This document shows, piece after piece, positions 23,263 through 27,625 of a stretch of 27,625 bases of DNA. Made by a program: the position numbers and the translations under genes. Origin of the DNA: Nitrospinota bacterium (GTDB taxonomy: Bacteria > JADFOP01 > DATKYB01). The stretch is taken from assembly GCA_035528715.1 (NCBI GenBank), contig DATKYB010000032.1, positions 1-27,625 on the forward strand, written 5' to 3'. Numbering within the stretch: the first letter of the stretch is position 1; every line of letters begins with the position of its first letter. The notes under the pieces are model-generated. The model was given only the letters and a program-made list of their open reading frames with translations. It searched no databases and had not been told where the DNA came from.

Positions 23263-23285
23263 TTATTCAAGGTCATGGGCAGACC
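23226..23285 (+). promoter_or_regulatory. Antiterminator stem-loop of the aromatic attenuator
   Basis: Two coaxial stems: GGTCTGCC (23226-23233) with GGCAGACC (23278-23285), and ACCTTTGAATAAT (23238-23250, one bulged T) with ATTATTCAAGGT (23262-23273). Forming it uses 23271-23273 and 23278-23280, part of the left arm of the first terminator, so the two structures exclude each other. Confidence 0.78.
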
Positions 23286-23308
23286 AGAAAAAGCCCATGG
23301 CCTTTTTT
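23271..23308 (+). terminator. Attenuator terminator 1 before DAHP synthase
   Basis: GGTCATGGGC (23271-23280) pairs with GCCCATGGCC (23293-23302), 10 bp including one G-U pair, with a 12-base loop and six T directly after (23303-23308). It is a strong intrinsic terminator and the alternative to the antiterminator. Confidence 0.85.
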
Positions 23309-23314
23309 ATTTTG

Positions 23315-23350
23315 AGAGCCATGGGAAAAAATTTCCATGGCTCTTTTTTT
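23315..23350 (+). terminator. Attenuator terminator 2 before DAHP synthase
   Basis: GAGCCATGG...AAA (from 23316) pairs with TTTCCATGGCTC (23332-23343), about 12 bp with one bulged G, followed by seven T (23344-23350). It lies 34 bases before the DAHP synthase start. Its left arm can alternatively pair with the right arm of terminator 1. Confidence 0.85.
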
Positions 23351-23384
23351 GATTATGATCTTTATACATTGAGGAGGATTTAAG

Positions 23385-24401
23385 ATGATTATTGTAATGA
23401 AGGCGGGTGCTACCAAAGAGGAGATTGCAGAGGTAGAGAAAAAGATTAAAAATCTTGGTTATAAATCCCATTCTATATACGGTATTGAGAGAACGGTTAT
23501 AGGGGCAATAGGTGATGAGAGGGGAAAGGCAAGGCTGCAGTCTTTGTCTGTTCTTCAAGGCGTTGAGAGTGTTGTTCCGATACTCAAGCCATATAAGCTG
23601 GCAAGCAAACAGTTTAAACCTCAAAAAACCGTTATTTCAGTTAAAGATGTTGAAATAGGAGGGGATAAAGTAATTATTATAGCAGGGCCCTGTTCAGTTG
23701 AGAGCAAAGAACAGTTGATGGAAACAGCTAAGGCTGTAAAAGAGGCGGGTGCCCATATTTTGAGAGGAGGAGCATTTAAACCCAGAACATCTCCCTATAG
23801 TTTTCAAGGCATGGAAGAGGAGGGATTAAAAATTCTTGCTGAAGCAAGGGATGAGATAGGCCTTCCTATTATTACAGAGGTTATGAATCCAGAGGATGTG
23901 GATCTGATTGCAAGGTATGTAGATATTATGCAGGTTGGAGCGAGAAATATTCAAAACTTCTCTTTGCTCAAAAGGCTAGGGAGTGTCAAAAAACCGATAC
24001 TTTTAAAAAGAGGCATGATGACCACTGTCCAAGAATTCCTTATGTCAGCGGAATATATTCTCTCAGAAGGAAATAGTCAGGTAATCCTTTGCGAAAGGGG
24101 CATAAGGACATTTGAAACAGCGACAAGAAATACCCTTGATTTAAGCTGTATACCTGTTTTAATGGAAGAAACCCATCTTCCTGTTATCGTTGATCCTTCC
24201 CATGCCACAGGAAATTGGCATTATGTTGCCCCAATGAGTAAAGCATCAGTGGCAGCAGGAGCTGATGGTCTAATGATAGAAGTTCATCTAAAGCCTGAAG
24301 AGGCTTTTTCTGATGGTTCTCAATCCCTTAAACCCGACAACTTTACCATTTTATTAGAAGAACTGAAGCCGTTTATCATTGCAGCAGGAAGGAAATTCTA
24401 G
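23385..24401 (+). CDS. aroF: 3-deoxy-D-arabino-heptulosonate-7-phosphate (DAHP) synthase, type I-beta
   Basis: 338 residues; ATG 23385 has GAGGAGG just upstream. It condenses phosphoenolpyruvate and erythrose-4-phosphate in the first step of the shikimate pathway. Residues 1-70 form the ferredoxin-like regulatory domain ([20 protein letters not shown]), as in the Thermotoga enzyme, which Tyr and Phe inhibit. The catalytic barrel has [53 protein letters not shown] and [11 protein letters not shown], containing the metal-binding Cys, His and Glu. The leader at 23161-23384 adds attenuation by Phe/Tyr codons, so the gene seems controlled both by enzyme feedback and by transcription. aroE of the same pathway lies 1.7 kb downstream. 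Confidence 0.95.
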   Translation: MIIVMKAGATKEEIAEVEKKIKNLGYKSHSIYGIERTVIGAIGDERGKARLQSLSVLQGVESVVPILKPYKLASKQFKPQKTVISVKDVEIGGDKVIIIAGPCSVESKEQLMETAKAVKEAGAHILRGGAFKPRTSPYSFQGMEEEGLKILAEARDEIGLPIITEVMNPEDVDLIARYVDIMQVGARNIQNFSLLKRLGSVKKPILLKRGMMTTVQEFLMSAEYILSEGNSQVILCERGIRTFETATRNTLDLSCIPVLMEETHLPVIVDPSHATGNWHYVAPMSKASVAAGADGLMIEVHLKPEEAFSDGSQSLKPDNFTILLEELKPFIIAAGRKF

Positions 24402-24443
24402 ATAAATGTTTTTTAGCCTCCTGTTTGAGATATTTCTCTGTTT

Positions 24444-24483
24444 ATTTCAATTATATTTCCGTTTACCCAATTGGAATTGAAAT
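24444..24483. repeat. 9-base inverted repeat after DAHP synthase
   Basis: ATTTCAATT (24444-24452) and AATTGAAAT (24475-24483), 22-base loop, no T-run. Significance is doubtful in such A/T-rich sequence. Confidence 0.3.
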
Positions 24484-24564
24484 ACAATGGTTCTAAGTCA
24501 ACAATTCAGATATCAAAACCGATAAACAATTCTAAAAACTATTGTATTGCTCTTAACCCACTTT

Positions 24565-24596
24565 TTCTAAAATAATTGTCTTCTAAAATAATTGTC
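24565..24596 (+). repeat. Perfect tandem duplication of 16 bases
   Basis: TTCTAAAATAATTGTC occurs twice without a gap (24565-24580 and 24581-24596), 27 bases before ATG 24623. It may be a simple slippage product or paired regulator sites. Confidence 0.7.
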
Positions 24597-24622
24597 AAAC
24601 AAAAAAGGAGGAATTTTAAATA

Positions 24623-25387
24623 ATGAAAGATAATGTTTATGTTCATATGCCCTTTCAGGTTTTAAGAGAGAATATCGATTTGATCATTAAAAATCAATTA
24701 AATGTTGAGATACATTTTTCGAGCTATTACTTTGATGATTACCCTTTTAAAAAGATTATAGAGATTCAAAGGATTCTTGAGGAAAATGGCGTTCAGATCT
24801 GCTTTCATGCTCCATATATGGATTTAAGCCCGGGCGGTATGGATAAGTTAGTAAGAGATATTACTTTAAAGAGGATGCAACAACTTTTAAAATTAGCAGA
24901 GGTGTTTAAACCCTCCGTTATTATTGTTCATCCTGGATATGATGATTGGAGATATAATAAGCATTTTGAGGATTGGCTAGAGAATAGTATTGGAACATGG
25001 CAAAAAATGTTAGATTCATATTCTCATCTTGGCTCGATTATTGCACTAGAAAATGTATTTGAAAAAATACCAGATACTCTATTAAGATTAATTGACTCTA
25101 TAAATTCGCCTAAATTTAGATACTGTTTGGATACTGGGCATTTTAATTTGTTTTCTCAAATTCCTTTGAAAGAATGGTTTGGGAGAGTAAGTCCATATAT
25201 AGTAGAAGTGCACCTTCATGATAATTTTGGAGAGGATGATGAACATTTAGCCATAGGCGAGGGTAATTTCGATTTTCCATTATTATTTCATTTATTAGAA
25301 ATTAATGAATTAAAACCATTATTGACCATTGAGGGAAGAGATAAAGATGAGATTATGAAAAGTCTGAAATTTTTAAATACACTTTAA
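24623..25387 (+). CDS. Sugar phosphate isomerase/epimerase-like TIM-barrel protein (AP endonuclease family 2 fold)
   Basis: 254 residues; ATG 24623 has AAAGGAGG at 24604-24611. The fold is the xylose isomerase-like barrel with a divalent metal site. The likely metal ligands are in order: H62 (FHAP), H103 (VHPGYD), E143 (ALENV), D170 and H173 (LDTGH), H197, H199 and D200 (VHLHDN), and E237 (TIEGRD). The family includes endonuclease IV and many sugar isomerases and epimerases. The DNA-binding loops of endonuclease IV are not obvious, so a sugar or sugar phosphate substrate is more likely, but it cannot be named. It is preceded by a tandem 16-base repeat and followed by a TPR lipoprotein gene. 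Confidence 0.82.
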   Translation: MKDNVYVHMPFQVLRENIDLIIKNQLNVEIHFSSYYFDDYPFKKIIEIQRILEENGVQICFHAPYMDLSPGGMDKLVRDITLKRMQQLLKLAEVFKPSVIIVHPGYDDWRYNKHFEDWLENSIGTWQKMLDSYSHLGSIIALENVFEKIPDTLLRLIDSINSPKFRYCLDTGHFNLFSQIPLKEWFGRVSPYIVEVHLHDNFGEDDEHLAIGEGNFDFPLLFHLLEINELKPLLTIEGRDKDEIMKSLKFLNTL

Positions 25388-25455
25388 AACATTAAATAGG
25401 GAGTTATTAAGTAAGAGATCTATAAAACTTTTCTTTTTAAGAATATAAAAGCTTT

Positions 25456-25464
25456 TGTTATAAT
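25456..25464 (+). promoter_or_regulatory. Extended -10 promoter candidate before the TPR lipoprotein
   Basis: TGTTATAAT (TG at 25456-25457, TATAAT at 25459-25464). A weak TTTAAG -35 lies 17 bases upstream. It would serve the lipoprotein-aroE-pilB run. Confidence 0.4.
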
Positions 25465-25503
25465 AATTAATATTAATAAAAACCTTTTTTAGGAAACAGC
25501 GCT

Positions 25504-26058
25504 TTGAAGAAAAAAGGAATTATAATTTTTTCTCTATTTATTATAATTCTTTTTAGCTGCGCAACCGATAATAATAAAAAGACAATAAGTAGAGAGTTTG
25601 CTCAAAAAAACTATCATAGGGGGATGTATTATTTAGAAAGAGGTTTTATATATTCAGCAGAGAATGAGTTTTTAACAGCTGTTAGACTTGATCCTAACAA
25701 TCCTAAAATTTATTTAGCATTGGGACGAACATATCATCTTCAGACAAGGCTAGATTTATCAGAGGCTCTATTTGAGGAGGCTTTAAAGATTGATCCAAAT
25801 TTTATTGAAGCTCGTTTTTATCTTGGGAGTCTCTATTTAGATATGAAAGAATGGAACAAGGCTTTAAAAGAGTTTAATATTGCAAAAAAAGATGAGGATT
25901 TTATTTATCGTCCCTCTGTTTATAATAACCTAGGATTAGTTTATATGAGATTGGGAGAGAAGAAAAAGGCTTTTGAGGCATTTAAAAAGGTTATTGAACT
26001 GGTTCCTAATAGCAAATTAGCTGATTCTTCAAGAAAATATTTAGAAAAGGAAAATTGA
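25504..26058 (+). CDS. TPR lipoprotein, PilF/PilW-like
   Basis: 184 residues starting at TTG 25504, with AGGA about ten bases upstream. The signal peptide has a basic start and a hydrophobic run ending in the lipobox LFSC, so Cys19 is probably lipidated. Three to four tetratricopeptide repeats occupy about residues 35-180 (HRGMYYLERGFIYSAENEFL, then YLALGRTYHLQTRLDLSEAL, and FKKVIELVPNSK near the end). The layout matches PilF/PilW, the outer-membrane pilotin for type IV pilus secretins. The pilB gene 1 kb downstream makes that role attractive. TPR lipoproteins are numerous, however, so a different function is quite possible. Confidence 0.78.
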   Translation: MKKKGIIIFSLFIIILFSCATDNNKKTISREFAQKNYHRGMYYLERGFIYSAENEFLTAVRLDPNNPKIYLALGRTYHLQTRLDLSEALFEEALKIDPNFIEARFYLGSLYLDMKEWNKALKEFNIAKKDEDFIYRPSVYNNLGLVYMRLGEKKKAFEAFKKVIELVPNSKLADSSRKYLEKEN

Positions 26059-26136
26059 ATCTAGTGAAACCCTCTTATAAAAAATTAAAACGGCATCATT
26101 ATCTAATAATTTTAAAAAATTAATTATCACTAAGGT

Positions 26137-27030
26137 ATGTTTTTAACAGATAAAATTTTTAAAATACGCAGTTCAGAAAATACATTGGGCATTATTGGTT
26201 ATCCTATCAGCCATTCTCTTTCTCCTTTAATGCACAATACCGCGATCAGATCTTTATCTTTAGAATACCATTACTATCCCTTTCAAATAAGACCAGAAGA
26301 GCTTTCAAATGCTGTGAATGATATAAGAAACCTCGGAATAAAAGGAATAAACGTAACTATCCCGCATAAAGAGCCTATCATAGACCTATTAGATGACATA
26401 AATAGAGATGCAAGACTGATTGGAGCAGTAAATACAGTAAATCGAGAAGGTGAAAAACTCGTTGGCTATAATACTGATGGAAAGGGTTTCATTAAATCTT
26501 TAAGAGAAGATGCAAAGGTAGATCCAAAAGGAAAGAATATTTTGATATTAGGAGCGGGAGGTGCTGCTCGAGGTTTGGCTATTCAACTCTCCTTAGAAAA
26601 AACCAACAGAATTGTTATAGCAAATAGAACCCTTAAAAGGGCTGAAGAGTTAGTGAAAGATTTAAAAGAAAAAGTTGGTTTTTGTGAGTGCACTTCAATC
26701 CCTCTGGAAGATAAAATAATAACTGATTATATACCAGATTCAGATATTATCATTAATGCGACATCTTTAGGTATGAAGGGAGAAGATTCTCCAATTATAC
26801 ATTCTGATTTAATAACTAAGAGACATTTAGTTTGTGATATTGTTTACAGTCCTCTAGAGACGCCCTTACTAAAGGAGGCGAAGATACGGGGAGCAAAGGC
26901 TTTAAATGGTCTCGGAATGCTGATCTACCAGGGAGCCCTCTCTTTCGAGATATGGACAGGGAAAGAGTTCCCTGTTGACTTAGTGAGAGAGACTTTAATT
27001 AAAGAGCTGGATAGTAGCCCCCATAAATAA
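26137..27030 (+). CDS. aroE: Shikimate dehydrogenase
   Basis: 297 residues, slightly longer than usual because of about 14 extra N-terminal residues before TLGIIGYPISHSLSP. It reduces 3-dehydroshikimate to shikimate with NADPH. The substrate domain shows SHSLSP, NVTIPHKEP (catalytic Lys), GAVNT and YNTDGKGF (catalytic Asp). The cofactor domain shows LILGAGGAARGLAI and NRTLKRAEEL, where Asn-Arg-Thr is typical for NADP preference. NATSLGM and LNGLGMLIYQGALSF complete the signature. ATG 26137 has AAGG very close (26132-26135), a poor ribosome binding site. It lies in the same direction as aroF and just before pilB. Confidence 0.95.
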   Translation: MFLTDKIFKIRSSENTLGIIGYPISHSLSPLMHNTAIRSLSLEYHYYPFQIRPEELSNAVNDIRNLGIKGINVTIPHKEPIIDLLDDINRDARLIGAVNTVNREGEKLVGYNTDGKGFIKSLREDAKVDPKGKNILILGAGGAARGLAIQLSLEKTNRIVIANRTLKRAEELVKDLKEKVGFCECTSIPLEDKIITDYIPDSDIIINATSLGMKGEDSPIIHSDLITKRHLVCDIVYSPLETPLLKEAKIRGAKALNGLGMLIYQGALSFEIWTGKEFPVDLVRETLIKELDSSPHK

Positions 27031-27057
27031 TATTTTTATCGTTTAAGAGGGTAAGAG

Positions 27058-27625
27058 ATGTACGGAAGATTAGGAGAAATGCTTGTAAAATCAAAACTGA
27101 TAAAGCAAGAGCAGTTAGAAGAGGCGCTTAAATATCAAAAGACCAATCGATGTAGATTGGGAACGAGCTTGGTTAAACTGAATTTTATTAAGGATGAAGT
27201 CTTGGCAGAATTTTTAAGTAAGCAGTATGGAGTTCGTTCGATCGACTTAGAAGGTGTCTCTGTAGAACCCTCTATCATTAGTTTGATCCCTGCTGAAATC
27301 GCTCAAAAATATATGATTATTCCCTTATCAAAAGATGGCAATAAAGTAACCATAGCAATGGCAGATCCTTCAAACATCTATGCCATTGATGATTTAAAGT
27401 TTATGACCGGCTTCCATGTAGAGCCAGTGGTAGCTACTGAGGGATCTATAAGATTAGCAATCGACAAGTTTTATGATTCAGCCGAGACTCTTAGAGATGT
27501 TATGGATACGATAGAGGAAGAAGATATGGAATTAGTTGCTGGGGAAGAGGATATTGATGATCCAACATTGAAGGAAGCGATTGAAGATGCTCCCGTTGTT
27601 AAATTAGTCAATCTTATCTTAAGAG
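27058..27625 (+). CDS. pilB: Type IV pilus assembly ATPase PilB, 3' truncated by window end
   Basis: The frame opens at ATG 27058, with AAGAGGG upstream, and stays open for 189 codons to the right edge. It starts MYGRLGEMLVKSKLIKQEQL, the N-terminal GspE/MshEN type domain. It continues with an LSKQYGVRSIDLEGV segment, PAEIAQKYMIIPLSKDG, VTIAMADPSNIYAIDDLKF and an acidic linker. The last residues, DAPVVKLVNLILR, open the ATPase domain of the PilB/GspE family. PilB powers pilus extension from the cytoplasmic face of the inner membrane, and MshEN-type N-termini often bind c-di-GMP. GspE of type II secretion is an alternative that the missing C-terminal part would settle. Confidence 0.9.
   Translation, partial: MYGRLGEMLVKSKLIKQEQLEEALKYQKTNRCRLGTSLVKLNFIKDEVLAEFLSKQYGVRSIDLEGVSVEPSIISLIPAEIAQKYMIIPLSKDGNKVTIAMADPSNIYAIDDLKFMTGFHVEPVVATEGSIRLAIDKFYDSAETLRDVMDTIEEEDMELVAGEEDIDDPTLKEAIEDAPVVKLVNLILR

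Noticed and set aside
23021-23384. T-box riboswitch before DAHP synthase
   Set aside because: I find no T-box sequence (AGGGTGGNACCGCG-like) and no specifier-loop stem. The leader peptide with aromatic codons explains the hairpins better.

Overview
The window is AT-rich and reads as one continuous stretch of bacterial chromosome. There is no insertion sequence, phage module, CRISPR array or integron. The organism is a Gram-negative (diderm) bacterium: it carries a BamD-like outer-membrane assembly lipoprotein, other exported lipoproteins and a type IV pilus assembly ATPase. A System II (Ccs/Res) cytochrome c maturation set, an HspR-type heat-shock regulator and a split, ferredoxin-containing 'archaeal-type' glutamate synthase next to HdrB/HdrC-like iron-sulfur proteins suggest an anaerobic or redox-versatile lineage, such as the Desulfobacterota/Nitrospirota part of the tree. 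The sequence alone does not settle the phylum.

Layout, left to right. (1) 1-2560, plus strand: the 3' part of a ComM/YifB AAA+ gene, a PilZ protein, and an exported bifunctional-nuclease-domain protein fused to a PDZ domain. (2) 2635-6606, minus strand: tRNA-Gly(GCC) with its own strong promoter; a pgsA-plsY phospholipid pair; an hspR-sigma factor pair whose promoter carries a HAIR-like operator; and bamD. (3) 6956-11080: ccsB, ccsA and a double-thioredoxin-domain TlpA on plus, facing ccdA on minus. Together these form a cytochrome c maturation cluster. (4) 11225-14348, plus: a TPR protein, argS, a SPOR-domain membrane protein and a 49-residue zinc-ribbon protein (DUF5679-like). (5) 14349-14802: a 454-base non-coding region rich in palindromes, hairpins and promoters. 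(6) 14803-19592, plus: HdrB-, HdrC-, GltB1-, GltB2- and GltB3-like genes, a predicted glutamate synthase with an Hdr-type electron input. They are followed by an L-2-hydroxyglutarate oxidase-like flavoprotein and an M29 aminopeptidase. (7) 22199-23020, minus: a HAD (Cof-type) phosphatase. (8) 23128-27625, plus: a DAHP synthase gene behind an attenuator with a Phe/Tyr leader peptide and two intrinsic terminators, then a TIM-barrel sugar isomerase-like protein, a TPR lipoprotein, aroE, and the start of pilB, which runs off the right edge.

The strongest new observation is the DAHP synthase leader. A 28-codon reading frame with a Shine-Dalgarno site contains five consecutive aromatic codons (Phe-Tyr-Phe-Tyr-Phe). 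It is followed by mutually exclusive antiterminator and terminator stems and a second, interlocked terminator. This is the arrangement expected for translation-coupled attenuation of aromatic amino acid synthesis. Next in interest are the HdrBC-glutamate synthase cluster with its complex upstream region, and the HAIR-like operator that would place a sigma factor under HspR control.
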